Positions 33,259-42,164 of a DNA stretch of 46,056 nucleotides are shown piece after piece. Source of the DNA: Pseudomonas rubra. Lineage in GTDB: Bacteria; Pseudomonadota; Gammaproteobacteria; Pseudomonadales; Pseudomonadaceae. The position numbers were made by a program, and so were the translations under genes. How positions within the stretch are numbered: position 1 is the stretch's first letter; every line of letters begins with the position of its first letter. The notes below the pieces were generated by a model. It did not search any database. It worked only from the letters and a program-made list of their open reading frames with translations, and was not told where the DNA came from. The stretch lies in contig NZ_JAMDGZ010000049.1 of assembly GCF_028656935.1 (NCBI RefSeq), positions 1 to 46,056 on the forward strand, written 5' to 3'.

Positions 33259-33702
33259 TCAGTGCCCGTGGCTTCTGCCCACATGTGAAGGCTCCGCCTC
33301 TGGCGCCGTCACCGCACCATTGACCTCAAGATGCTGCAGGATCGAGCACTGAACCTCCTGGGGATGGCAGTGCTGGCGCAGTTCCAGCAGTTGTGCCTGC
33401 AACGCCTGCAGCCCATCGATCCGCGCCTTGACGTGCTGGATGTGCTCGTCGATCAACGCATTGACGCTTTCGCACTGGTCTTCCGGGCTGTCGCGCAGGC
33501 GCAGCAGGCTGCGGATTTCTTCCAGGGTCATGTCCAGGGTGCGGCAGTTGCGGATGAAGGTCAGGCGCTCGACGTGAGCCTGGGTGTACATCCGGTAGTT
33601 GCCCTCGCTGCGCGCCGGCTCCGGCAGCAGGTTTTCCCGTTCGTAGTAACGGATGGTTTCCACTGCACAGTCGGTGGCTTTGGCCAGTTCTCCGATCTTC
33701 AT
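33259..33702 (-). CDS. cadR: Cadmium/lead-responsive MerR-family regulator
   Basis: A 147-aa dimeric activator that twists the cadA promoter when it binds Cd(II), Pb(II) or Zn(II). The winged helix (MKIGELAKATDCAVETIRYYEREN) is followed by a dimerisation helix (about 78-115). Metal cysteines are Cys77 (SPEDQCESVN), Cys112 and Cys119 (LRQHCHPQEVQC). The histidine-rich tail HVGRSHGH is the known second metal site of P. putida CadR, with the same length. I start at 33702, where the family begins. It diverges from cadA with the operator between. Confidence 0.95.
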   Translation of the reverse strand: MKIGELAKATDCAVETIRYYERENLLPEPARSEGNYRMYTQAHVERLTFIRNCRTLDMTLEEIRSLLRLRDSPEDQCESVNALIDEHIQHVKARIDGLQALQAQLLELRQHCHPQEVQCSILQHLEVNGAVTAPEAEPSHVGRSHGH

Positions 33703-33725
33703 CTGCAAATACCTCGACAAGTGGC

Positions 33726-33756
33726 TTGACCCTATAGTGGCTACAGGGTGTTCACT
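33726..33756 (+). promoter_or_regulatory. CadR operator and cadA promoter
   Basis: A near-perfect dyad, ACCCTATAGTGGCTACAGGGT (33729-33749), matches the form of MerR-family operators. The -35 TTGACC (33726-33731) and a -10-like TTCACT (33751-33756) are about 19 bp apart, with the dyad between them. This over-long spacing is the hallmark of promoters activated by MerR proteins. The cadA start codon is 28 nt further on. Confidence 0.85.
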
Positions 33757-33784
33757 TGGCAACAGGACATTTAAGGATGAACCC

Positions 33785-36019
33785 ATGAATCAGCCTGTCA
33801 GCCACACCCCCGGTAAAGACCCCCACGATCATGCCAAGCATGACCACGCCCACAGCTGCTGCTCCCACGACGCCGCGCCGGCCCTGGTGCAGCTAAGTGA
33901 AGCCAGCAGTGCCGGCGCGCGCTTGAGCCGTTTTCGCATCGAGGCCATGGATTGCCCGACCGAACAGACCCTGATCCAGAACAAGCTGGGCAAGCTGGCG
34001 GGAGTCGAGCAGCTGGAATTCAACCTGATCAACCGTGTTCTGGGCGTGCGTCATACCCATGCCGACACCGTCGCCATCGAGCAGGCGGTTGCCTCGCTGG
34101 GCATGCAGGCTGAGCCCCTGAGCGATTCTGCCGAAGAGCCTGCCGCTACCCCGGCACCCGCAAAAAAACACTGGTGGCCGCTGGCATTGGCCGGTGTGGC
34201 AGCGTTGGGCGCCGAAGCCATTCACTTCGCTGAGCTTGCGCCTTCGTGGGTGGTGGCGCTGGTCGCTTTGGTGTCGATCCTCAGTTGTGGCTTGGGCACC
34301 TACAAGAAGGGCTGGATTGCCCTGAAAAACGGCAACCTCAATATCAATGCGCTGATGAGTATCGCCGTGACCGGTGCGGTGCTGATCGGCCAATGGCCGG
34401 AAGCGGCCATGGTGATGTTCCTGTTTACCGTCGCCGAGCTGATCGAGGCGCGCTCGCTGGACCGCGCACGCAATGCCATCGGCGGGCTGATGCAGTTGAG
34501 CCCGGACCTTGCCACGGTGCAGCAGGTCGATGGCCAATGGCGCGAGCTGGACGTCAAGCAGGTCGCCCTGGGTGCCTTGGTGCGCGTGCGCCCCGGCGAG
34601 CGCATCGGCCTGGACGGCGAGGTGGTCAGCGGCCAGTCGAGCATCGACCAGGCGCCGATCACCGGCGAGAGCCTGCCGGTGGAGAAGGGGCCGGGCGACA
34701 AGGTGTTCGCCGGGACCATCAACCAGGCCGGTGCGCTGGAGTACCGGGTGAGCGCTGCGGCCGGGCAATCGACCCTGGCGCGGATCATCAAGGCAGTGGA
34801 AGAAGCCCAGGGCGCGCGGGCGCCGACCCAGCGCTTCGTCGACCAGTTCTCGCGCATCTACACCCCGGCCGTGTTCGCTTTCGCTCTGGCGGTAGCGGTG
34901 ATTCCGCCGCTGTTCATGGCTGGCGCCTGGTTCGACTGGATCTACCGCGCCCTGGTGTTGCTGGTGGTGGCCTGCCCTTGTGCGCTGGTGATTTCTACAC
35001 CGGTGACCATCGTCAGTGGCCTGGCTGCAGCAGCGCGCAAAGGCATCCTGGTCAAGGGCGGGGTGTACCTGGAAGGCGGGCGCAAGCTCGACTTCCTGGC
35101 CCTGGACAAGACCGGCACCATTACCCATGGCAAGCCGGTGCAAACCGACCATGAAGTGCTCGAACCGCTGTTCCAGGACCGTGCCCAGGCGTTGGCGGCT
35201 AGCCTCGCCGACCGTTCCGACCACCCGGTATCACGCGCCATTGCCGTGTTTGCCAATGAACAACAGCTGCCCCTGAGCGAGGTTGCAGCCTTCGAAGCAC
35301 TGGCTGGCCGTGGCGTGCGCGGCGAGATTGACGGTGAGTTGTATCACCTGGGCAACCATCGCCTGGTCGAAGAACTGGGCCTGTGCTCGTCGCAGCTTGA
35401 AGCCCGGCTCGATGCACTGGAGCGCCAGGGCAAGACCGTCGTGCTGCTGCTCGACAAGTCCGGCCCGCTGGCGCTGTTCGCTGTCGCCGACACGGTCAAG
35501 GACAGCAGCCGCGAGGCGATTGCCGAACTGCATGAGCTGGGTATCAAGACTGTCATGCTGACCGGCGACAATCCGCACACGGCTCAGGCCATTGCCGCCC
35601 AGGTCGGCATCGATCAGGCCTATGGCAACCTGCTGCCGGCTGACAAGCTCAAGACCATCGAAGACCTGTACGCCCAGGGCCATCGGGTCGGCATGGTCGG
35701 TGACGGTATCAACGATGCGCCGGCGCTGGCCCGCGCCGAGATCGGCTTTGCCATGGCGGCGGCCGGTACCGACACCGCCATCGAGACTGCCGACGTGGCG
35801 CTGATGGATGATGACTTGCGCAAAATCCCGGCCTTCGTCAGGCTCTCGCGTCAGAGTGCGGCGATCCTGACCCAGAACATCGTCCTGGCCCTGGGGATCA
35901 AGGCAATCTTCCTGGCGGTTACCTTCGCCGGCATGGCAACCATGTGGATGGCGGTGTTCGCTGACATGGGCGTGAGTTTGCTGGTGGTCTTCAACGGCCT
36001 GCGATTGCTGCGTAAATAG
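33785..36019 (+). CDS. cadA: Cd/Zn/Pb-exporting P1B-type ATPase
   Basis: A 744-aa inner-membrane pump that exports Cd2+, Zn2+ and Pb2+. The N-terminal stretch HDHAKHDHAHSCCSHD is a metal-binding tail; a heavy-metal-associated domain follows with MDCPTEQ. The membrane core has the CPC motif ACPCALVIS, the phosphorylation site DKTGT, the TGES actuator motif and the GDGINDAPALARA hinge. These fix class P1B-2. The start at 33785 has AAGGA upstream. It is divergent from cadR, which regulates it, and a LysR gene begins 7 nt after its stop. Confidence 0.97.
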   Translation: MNQPVSHTPGKDPHDHAKHDHAHSCCSHDAAPALVQLSEASSAGARLSRFRIEAMDCPTEQTLIQNKLGKLAGVEQLEFNLINRVLGVRHTHADTVAIEQAVASLGMQAEPLSDSAEEPAATPAPAKKHWWPLALAGVAALGAEAIHFAELAPSWVVALVALVSILSCGLGTYKKGWIALKNGNLNINALMSIAVTGAVLIGQWPEAAMVMFLFTVAELIEARSLDRARNAIGGLMQLSPDLATVQQVDGQWRELDVKQVALGALVRVRPGERIGLDGEVVSGQSSIDQAPITGESLPVEKGPGDKVFAGTINQAGALEYRVSAAAGQSTLARIIKAVEEAQGARAPTQRFVDQFSRIYTPAVFAFALAVAVIPPLFMAGAWFDWIYRALVLLVVACPCALVISTPVTIVSGLAAAARKGILVKGGVYLEGGRKLDFLALDKTGTITHGKPVQTDHEVLEPLFQDRAQALAASLADRSDHPVSRAIAVFANEQQLPLSEVAAFEALAGRGVRGEIDGELYHLGNHRLVEELGLCSSQLEARLDALERQGKTVVLLLDKSGPLALFAVADTVKDSSREAIAELHELGIKTVMLTGDNPHTAQAIAAQVGIDQAYGNLLPADKLKTIEDLYAQGHRVGMVGDGINDAPALARAEIGFAMAAAGTDTAIETADVALMDDDLRKIPAFVRLSRQSAAILTQNIVLALGIKAIFLAVTFAGMATMWMAVFADMGVSLLVVFNGLRLLRK

Positions 36020-36026
36020 AGGATGT

Positions 36027-36890
36027 ATGCTGAGTTCCGAGTTGAAAGCCTTCTACATGGTTGCCCGCCTGGGCAGCATTACCCTGGCGGCGAAGAAACT
36101 CGGGCTCAGCCAACCGACGGTGACCACGCAGATCCGCAACCTGGAAAGCCAGTACGCGGTCGAGCTGTTCTACCGTGGCGGGCGCCGGCTGACCCTCAGT
36201 GATGACGGAACGCGGCTGCTGCCGATGGTCAAGGCCCTGCTGCAGCAGGAAGCCGATATCGAGTTCTTCCTGCGTAACAGCGGCCAGGGCCAGGGCAGCC
36301 TGCGTATCGCCGCCACTGCGCCTTACTACATTCTTGACCTGGTAAAGATCTTCCGCGAGCGCCTGCCGCAGGTGGAGGTGTCGGTGGAGATCGGCAACTC
36401 CCAGCAGGTGCTGGAACTGCTTGAAGACTATCGGGTGGACCTGGCAGCCTCGTCGCAACTGGTCGAGGACACGCGCCTGGTGCGACGGGTACTGGGTACT
36501 GATCCACTGGTGGTGGCGGTGCACCGCAACCATGTGCTGGCCAGTCGCGAGTCGCTGCCGCTGTCGGCCCTGGCCGGGCATTGCTTGCTGGTGCGTGAGC
36601 AGGGCTCGACCACGCGCAAGTTGACCGAGCAGATGCTGGAAGCGGCGGGGGTGAAGGTCGGCTCGGTGCTGGAGATCGGCAGCCGCGAGTCGATTCGCGA
36701 GGCGGTGTTGCGCAACATCGGCATCAGCATCATTGCCCGCCATGAAGTGCCGCATAACCCGGAGTTGCGGGTGCTGAGCCTTGAGGGGGCGCCACTGATG
36801 CATGAGTACCTGTATTGCCTCAAGGAGCGGCGCCAGGCGCGGTTGCCGGCGGCTTTTCTGGGCCTGGCCCAGGAAGTGGCGGCATTGTAG
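36027..36890 (+). CDS. LysR-type regulator, probably of aminoethylphosphonate use
   Basis: A 287-aa LysR-type protein. The winged helix at residues 1-60 shows ELKAFYMVARLGSITLAAKK and LGLSQPTVTTQIRNLE; the rest is the effector-binding domain. The sequence is of the type that accompanies aminoethylphosphonate operons, and the following five genes are such an operon. It starts with AGAGGATGT before the ATG, only 7 nt behind cadA, so cadmium could drive it by readthrough. The TAG stop lies in the REP arm that separates it from the transporter. Confidence 0.85.
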   Translation: MLSSELKAFYMVARLGSITLAAKKLGLSQPTVTTQIRNLESQYAVELFYRGGRRLTLSDDGTRLLPMVKALLQQEADIEFFLRNSGQGQGSLRIAATAPYYILDLVKIFRERLPQVEVSVEIGNSQQVLELLEDYRVDLAASSQLVEDTRLVRRVLGTDPLVVAVHRNHVLASRESLPLSALAGHCLLVREQGSTTRKLTEQMLEAAGVKVGSVLEIGSRESIREAVLRNIGISIIARHEVPHNPELRVLSLEGAPLMHEYLYCLKERRQARLPAAFLGLAQEVAAL

Positions 36891-36958
36891 GAGCGGGCTT
36901 GCCCCGCGATAGCGATGTCACTGATAAATCGCTATCGCGGGGCAAGCCCGCTCCCACA
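36886..36958. repeat. REP palindrome, class GCGGGC/GCCCGC
   Basis: Arms 36886-36916 and 36928-36958 are 31 nt with one mismatch around 11 nt. The stop codon of the LysR gene (36888-36890) is part of the first arm. It separates the regulator from the transport operon. Confidence 0.88.
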
Positions 36959-37065
36959 GACACCCAAATCTGCCTATACCACTATCGGCAACTTTTGCTC
37001 CCCCGCCACACAACCTTCGCATTGCCTCCCTAGCATGGCCTGCATTCGTTCGATGAGGTCCTGCC

Positions 37066-38130
37066 ATGAACACTCCGGTCGCAAACCCAGGCGCACACAT
37101 GAAAGTGCGCGGCATTCACAAGCGCTTCGGCGCCTTTACCGCCCTGCAGGATGTCTCTCTGGACATCGCCGCCGGCGAACTGGTGTGCCTGCTGGGCCCG
37201 TCCGGCTGCGGCAAGACCACACTGCTGCGCTGTATCGCCGGCCTCGAGCGCCAGGACCGTGGCACCTTGTACATCGGCGAGCGCGACATCTCCGAGCTGC
37301 CGCCCCAAGCCCGGGACTACGGCATCCTGTTCCAGTCCTATGCACTGTTCCCCAACCTCACCGTTGAAGCCAACATCGCCTACGGCCTGGCCGGCAGCGG
37401 TCGTGACGAAGTGCGTCAGCGGGTTGCGCAGATGCTTGAACTGGTGGGCCTTCGCGGCAGCGAGAAGAAGTACCCCGGCCAACTGTCCGGCGGCCAGCAG
37501 CAACGTGTGGCCCTGGCTCGCGCCCTGGCACCGGCACCGTCACTACTACTGCTCGACGAGCCAATGTCGGCCCTCGACGCCCGGGTTCGCGAGCACCTGT
37601 GCAGCGAGCTGCGCCAGCTGCAACGCCAGCTCGGCATCACCACCCTGATGGTCACCCACAACCAGGACGAAGCCATGCTGATGGCCGACCGCATTGCGGT
37701 GATGAACAACGGCCAGGTCGAGCAATACGCCACCCCGCAGGACATCTACGACAAGCCGGCCATGCCATTCGTTGCCGAGTTCGTCGGCCAGGGAAACTGG
37801 CTGCCGTTCCAGCGCCACAGCGACAGCCACGCCCAGGTCGGTGCGCTGAATATGCGCCTGGCCGACGGTGCTGGCCAGGCCCGTAGCGGCCGGCTGTTCT
37901 GCCGCCCGGAAGCGATCAGCGTCAACCCGCCGGTGCACGAAGAGAACCTGTTCCCGGCGCGGGTGCGCGAGATCACCTTTCTCGGCAATCGCTGCCGCAT
38001 GAGTTTCGAGTTCAACGAACTGCCCGGCCACGCCCTGCTGGCCGAAGTCGCCCCCGAGTCGATGCCGCGCCTGGGTTCCCAGGACATCTGGGTGGCCTTG
38101 CCACCGCGTAGCCTGCAGGTGTTTGCCTGA
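37066..38130 (+). CDS. 2-Aminoethylphosphonate-type ABC transporter ATP-binding protein
   Basis: A 354-aa importer ATPase of the spermidine/iron/phosphonate group. Walker A is GPSGCGKTT, the signature is LSGGQQQR, Walker B is LLLLDEPMSALDAR, and the switch is MVTHNQDEAMLMAD. The last 100 residues form a TOBE-type regulatory domain. The gene order (ATPase, double permease, binding protein, FAD oxidase, HD protein) matches the aminoethylphosphonate clusters described in Pseudomonas and relatives; that is why I give this substrate. GAGG lies 8 nt before the ATG. The permease starts 1 nt after its stop. Confidence 0.88.
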   Translation: MNTPVANPGAHMKVRGIHKRFGAFTALQDVSLDIAAGELVCLLGPSGCGKTTLLRCIAGLERQDRGTLYIGERDISELPPQARDYGILFQSYALFPNLTVEANIAYGLAGSGRDEVRQRVAQMLELVGLRGSEKKYPGQLSGGQQQRVALARALAPAPSLLLLDEPMSALDARVREHLCSELRQLQRQLGITTLMVTHNQDEAMLMADRIAVMNNGQVEQYATPQDIYDKPAMPFVAEFVGQGNWLPFQRHSDSHAQVGALNMRLADGAGQARSGRLFCRPEAISVNPPVHEENLFPARVREITFLGNRCRMSFEFNELPGHALLAEVAPESMPRLGSQDIWVALPPRSLQVFA

Positions 38131-38131
38131 G

Positions 38132-39856
38132 ATGGCCGCGCCACTCGCCATGCCGATCGCCCACGCGAAGGCGGCCCAGCGCTCTGGTGTTTCACTGGGT
38201 GATCGACTGTTCGTGGTCGGCGGCAAAGGGTTGCTGCTGCTTTTCCTCACCGTGGCGGTGTTGATACCGCTGCTGGCGATTTTCTGGCGCGGTTTCAGCA
38301 GTGATGCCGGCCAGGGTGGCGGCCTGGCGGCCGCCCGCGAACTGTTTGCCAGCGCCAACTTCCACTGGCTGCTGGGCAACAGCCTCAAGGTCTCGCTCAG
38401 CGTTGCAGCCATCGTCGTGCCGCTGGCCTACCTGTTCGCCTATGCCCTGCAGCGCACGCTGATCCCCGGCAAGCGAATCTGGCGTGGTGTTTCACTGCTG
38501 CCGCTGCTGGCGCCGTCGATGCTGCCAGCCATCGCCCTGGTCTATCTGTTCGGCAACCAGGGCCTGCTGCGCGGGCTGCTCAGCGACAACATCTATGGCT
38601 TCTGGGGCATTGTCCTTGGCGAAGCCATCTACACCTTCCCCCATGCGCTGATGATCCTGCTTTCGGCCCTGTCGCTGGCCGATGCGCGTCTGTTCGACGC
38701 CGCCTCGAGCATGGGCGCCGGGCCTTGGCGGGCGTTTCACAGCATCACCTGGCCTGCGACCCGGCAGGCGGTGTTCGCCGCCTTCTGCCTGGTGTTCACC
38801 CTGACCATCACCGACTTCGGCGTGCCGGTGGTCGTCGGTGGCGACTATCAGGTGCTGGCGCTGGAGGCCTACAAGGCCGTGGTCGGCCAGCAGCAGTTTG
38901 GCCGCGGTGCCTTGATCGGCATGGTCTTGCTGGTGCCGGCGTTGCTCAGCTTTGCCGTCGATGCCTGGCTGCGCCGGCGTCAGGGCGACTCGATGAGCGG
39001 CCGTGCCCAGGTGTTCCAGCCACAGCCGTCGCGCACTCGTGATGCCTGCTTCATGGCCGTGGTGATACTGATTTGCGCGGCATTGTTGCTGGTGGTGGGC
39101 ATGGCGGTGTACTCATCGCTGGTCAAGTTTTGGCCCTACAACCTGTCGTTGTCGCTCAAGCACTACCAGTTCGAGGAAACTGCCGGTGGCGGCTGGCTGG
39201 CCTATCGCAACAGCCTGACCATGGCCCTGGGCACGGCGCTGATCGGCAGTGCGGTGATCTTCACCGGCGCCTACCTGATGGAAAAAACCAAGGGCCAACG
39301 CAGCCTGAACCTGCTGCTGCGCCTGCTCAGCTTCGTACCGATGGCGGTGCCGGGCTTGGTACTGGGGCTTGGCTACGTGTTCTTCTTCAACCTCGCCAGC
39401 AACCCGCTGCATGTGTTCTACGGCAGCATGGCGTTGCTGGTGGTGTGCACCATCGCCCACTACCTGACCACCGCGCAGATGACCGCGACCACCGCCCTGC
39501 GCCAGCTCGATGGCGAGTTCGAAGCCGCCGCGCTGTCGCTCAAGGCGCCGCTGTACCGGCACTTTCTGCGGGTCACCGTGCCGATCTGCCTGCCGGCGCT
39601 GCTCGACATCATCCGCTACCTGTTCGTCTCGGCCATGACCACGGTGTCGGCGGCGATCTTCCTCTACAGCCCAGACACCATCCTCGCCGCCGTCGCCGTG
39701 CTGAACATGGACGATGCCGGCAACGTCGGCGGCGCTGCGGCGATGTCGACCCTGATCCTGCTCACCAGCGCCACCGTTTCGCTGCTCCTGGCCTGGGCCT
39801 CGCGCGGCCTGTTGCAACGCTCCCAAGCCTGGCGCCAGCGTGCGCCGGGTCACTGA
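38132..39856 (+). CDS. 2-Aminoethylphosphonate-type ABC transporter permease, two fused domains
   Basis: A 574-aa membrane protein with about twelve helices. It consists of two permease halves in one chain, each with its own ATPase-docking loop: LFDAASSMGAGPWRAFHSITWPA in the first and LDGEFEAAALSLKAPLYRHF in the second. This fused form (FbpB-like) is shared with iron(III) transporters. Together with the preceding ATPase and the following binding protein it makes a complete importer. Start 38132 is 1 nt behind the ATPase stop; another ATG further down is possible. Confidence 0.87.
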   Translation: MAAPLAMPIAHAKAAQRSGVSLGDRLFVVGGKGLLLLFLTVAVLIPLLAIFWRGFSSDAGQGGGLAAARELFASANFHWLLGNSLKVSLSVAAIVVPLAYLFAYALQRTLIPGKRIWRGVSLLPLLAPSMLPAIALVYLFGNQGLLRGLLSDNIYGFWGIVLGEAIYTFPHALMILLSALSLADARLFDAASSMGAGPWRAFHSITWPATRQAVFAAFCLVFTLTITDFGVPVVVGGDYQVLALEAYKAVVGQQQFGRGALIGMVLLVPALLSFAVDAWLRRRQGDSMSGRAQVFQPQPSRTRDACFMAVVILICAALLLVVGMAVYSSLVKFWPYNLSLSLKHYQFEETAGGGWLAYRNSLTMALGTALIGSAVIFTGAYLMEKTKGQRSLNLLLRLLSFVPMAVPGLVLGLGYVFFFNLASNPLHVFYGSMALLVVCTIAHYLTTAQMTATTALRQLDGEFEAAALSLKAPLYRHFLRVTVPICLPALLDIIRYLFVSAMTTVSAAIFLYSPDTILAAVAVLNMDDAGNVGGAAAMSTLILLTSATVSLLLAWASRGLLQRSQAWRQRAPGH

Positions 39857-39895
39857 TTGTCTCTACCAACCTGCACCGTTCAAAGGAGTCGCATC

Positions 39896-40921
39896 ATGTT
39901 CAAGCCACTTGCTCTTGCCGCTGCCGTCCTCACTGCATTCAGCGTGCAGGCCACTGCCGCCAACACCCAACTGACGGTCTATACCGCGCTCGAAGCCGAA
40001 CAGCTCAAGAGCTACAAGCAGGCTTTCGAGAAGGCCAACCCGGACATTGAAATCAAGTGGGTGCGTGATTCCACCGGCATCATCACCGCCAAGCTGCTGG
40101 CCGAAAAAGATCGCCCGCAAGCCGATGCGGTCTGGGGCCTGGCCGCGTCGAGCCTGGCGATCCTCGACCAGCAGGGCATGCTGCAGAGCTATGCCCCGAA
40201 AGACCTTGGCAAGATCGGCGGCAACTACCGCGATGCCGCCAACCCGCCTGCATGGGTGGGCATGGACGTCTGGGCGGCGACCATTTGTTTCAACACCATC
40301 GAAGCCGAGAAGCAGGGCCTGAGCAAGCCGGTGAGCTGGCAGGATCTGACCAAGCCTGAGTACAAGGGCAAGATCGTCATGCCTAACCCGGCGTCTTCGG
40401 GCACCGGCTTCCTGGACGTCAGCGCCTGGCTGCAGACCTTTGGTGAGAAGCAGGGCTGGGCGTACATGGACGGCCTGCACCAGAACATCGGCCAGTACGT
40501 TCACTCCGGCTCCAAGCCGTGCAAGCTGGCGGCGGCCGGTGAATTCCCGATTGGTATCTCCTTCGAATACCCGGCCGTGCAGCTCAAGCGCCAGGGCGCG
40601 CCGCTGGACATTGTCTTGCCGAAGGAAGGCCTGGGCTGGGAGATTGAAGCCACAGCGGTGATCAAGGGCACCCAGCATGAAGCGGCGGCCAAGCGCCTGG
40701 CCGACTTCTCGGCAAGCCCGGCGGCCATGGAACTGTACAAGGAAAATTTCGCCGTGCTGGCCCAGCCGGGCATCGCCAAACCGCAGACCGAACTGCCGGC
40801 CGACTACGAGCAGCGCCTGATCAAGAACGACTTTACCTGGGCCTCGAAAAACCGCGACAGCATCCTGGCCGAGTGGCGCAAGCGCTATGACGGCAAGTCG
40901 GAGAAGGTGGCGCAGCAGTAA
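39896..40921 (+). CDS. 2-Aminoethylphosphonate-type solute-binding protein
   Basis: A 341-aa periplasmic receptor of the iron/phosphonate binding family. The signal peptide ends near QATAA (residue 21). The mature part has LTVYTALEAEQLKSYKQAFEK, DSTGIITAKLLAEKDRPQADAV and PNPASSGTGFLDVSAWLQTF. This family includes ferric-iron and aminoethylphosphonate receptors; the neighbours favour the phosphonate. AAAGGAG lies 8 nt before the ATG. A REP palindrome separates it from the FAD enzyme, so the catabolic genes may be expressed at a lower level than the transporter. Confidence 0.88.
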   Translation: MFKPLALAAAVLTAFSVQATAANTQLTVYTALEAEQLKSYKQAFEKANPDIEIKWVRDSTGIITAKLLAEKDRPQADAVWGLAASSLAILDQQGMLQSYAPKDLGKIGGNYRDAANPPAWVGMDVWAATICFNTIEAEKQGLSKPVSWQDLTKPEYKGKIVMPNPASSGTGFLDVSAWLQTFGEKQGWAYMDGLHQNIGQYVHSGSKPCKLAAAGEFPIGISFEYPAVQLKRQGAPLDIVLPKEGLGWEIEATAVIKGTQHEAAAKRLADFSASPAAMELYKENFAVLAQPGIAKPQTELPADYEQRLIKNDFTWASKNRDSILAEWRKRYDGKSEKVAQQ

Positions 40922-40935
40922 CACTGCGTTGACTT

Positions 40936-41005
40936 CATCGCTGGCAAGCCAGCTCCCACAGGGTCAGTGTGTGCAGTACCTGTGGGAGCTGGCTTGCCAG
41001 CGATG
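40936..41005. repeat. REP palindrome pair, class GCTGGC/GCCAGC
   Basis: Arms 40936-40961 and 40980-41005 are perfect 26-nt complements around 18 nt. This copy lies inside the predicted phosphonate operon, between the binding-protein gene and the oxidase gene, which are transcribed in the same direction. It may mark a point of partial termination or mRNA protection. Confidence 0.88.
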
Positions 41006-41034
41006 GGGGCGATGAAATTTTCAAGGAACCTCAG

Positions 41035-42162
41035 ATGACCGATCTACTCATCGTCGGCGCCGGCATCCTCGGCCTGTCCCATGCCTACGCCGCCGCCCGG
41101 CGCGGGCTCAAGGTGCGGGTCTTCGAGCGCAGCGCGACACCCTTGGGCGCTTCGGTGCGCAACTTCGGCCAGGCGCTGGTTACGGGTCAACCGCCCGGTC
41201 AGATGCTTGAACTGGCCAAGGCCAGCAGTGGCATCTGGAAGCACTGGGCGCATCAGGCCGGCTTCGAGCTCAAGGCCAACGGCTCGCTGCTGTTTGCTCG
41301 CAGCGCGCTGGAGCTGGAACTGCTCGAAGCCTTCTGCGCCGAGCGTGCGCAAGCACATGACTACAAGGTCGAGCTGCTCAGCGGCGCCGCCCTGAACGAC
41401 CTCTACGGCGGCCAGTTCCGTCACCATCGCGCCGCCTTGCGCGGGCTGCAAGATCAGCAGTTGTATTCGCGCGAGGCGTTGCCGAGCCTGATCCGCTTCC
41501 TGCAGCAGGCGCTGGGTGTACAGTTTCATTTCTCCACCCTGGTGCGTGGTATCGAACCCGGTCGTGTCTCGACCACGGCAGGGGAGTTCAGCGCCAAGCA
41601 GGTCGTGGTCTGCTCCGGTCACGACTATCAGACCCTGCTTGCTGAACCTATCGGCGCCTTGCAACCCCAGGTCTGTCGCTTGCAGATGCTGCGCGCCCGG
41701 CCACGGTTCAAGCTCGACCTGCAACACGCACTGCTCACCGGCTTGAGCTGCGTGCACTACGGCGCCTTCGCCGATTTGCCCCAGGCCCAGGCACTCAAAG
41801 CGCAACTGCAGGCCAACAGCCCGCACCTGCTGGAGCACGGCATTCATCTGCTGATCAGCCCTACACCTCACGGCGAGCTGATCATCGGCGACTCCCATGC
41901 CTATGGCAGTGATGCATCACCCTTCAACGCCGAGCAGGTCGACAACTGGTTGATCGAACTGGCCGAGCAGACCTTGGGCGGGCGCATCGAAGTGCTCGAG
42001 CGCTGGCAGGGCGTCTATGGTTCTGGCGGGCCGGGGCCGTTTTCCCTACTGCAGGTTGCGCCGGGAATCAGCGCCGCACTGATGCACAGCGGCGTCGGCA
42101 TGAGCGTCGGCCCGGCCCTGGCCGAGCACCATATCGCCCGTTTGCTGGAGGAGATCGACTAA
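41035..42162 (+). CDS. FAD-dependent amine oxidase of the phosphonate locus (HpnW/TIGR03364 type)
   Basis: A 375-aa flavoenzyme of the DAO fold. The dinucleotide motif is IVGAGILGLSHAYAAARRG at the N-terminus, followed by ERSATPLGASVRNFGQALVTG; the C-terminus has GGPGPFSLLQVAPGISAALMHSGVGMSVGPALAEH. This family occurs with aminoethylphosphonate genes, and I recall reports that members oxidise aminoethylphosphonate or its N-methyl forms. The product would be phosphonoacetaldehyde. It is 2 bp ahead of the HD gene, so the two are co-expressed. Confidence 0.85.
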   Translation: MTDLLIVGAGILGLSHAYAAARRGLKVRVFERSATPLGASVRNFGQALVTGQPPGQMLELAKASSGIWKHWAHQAGFELKANGSLLFARSALELELLEAFCAERAQAHDYKVELLSGAALNDLYGGQFRHHRAALRGLQDQQLYSREALPSLIRFLQQALGVQFHFSTLVRGIEPGRVSTTAGEFSAKQVVVCSGHDYQTLLAEPIGALQPQVCRLQMLRARPRFKLDLQHALLTGLSCVHYGAFADLPQAQALKAQLQANSPHLLEHGIHLLISPTPHGELIIGDSHAYGSDASPFNAEQVDNWLIELAEQTLGGRIEVLERWQGVYGSGGPGPFSLLQVAPGISAALMHSGVGMSVGPALAEHHIARLLEEID

Positions 42163-42164
42163 CC

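Noticed and set aside
33893..35224. Minus-strand open frame of 443 aa opposite cadA
   Set aside because: Shadow of the metal pump; no domain and no ribosome site.
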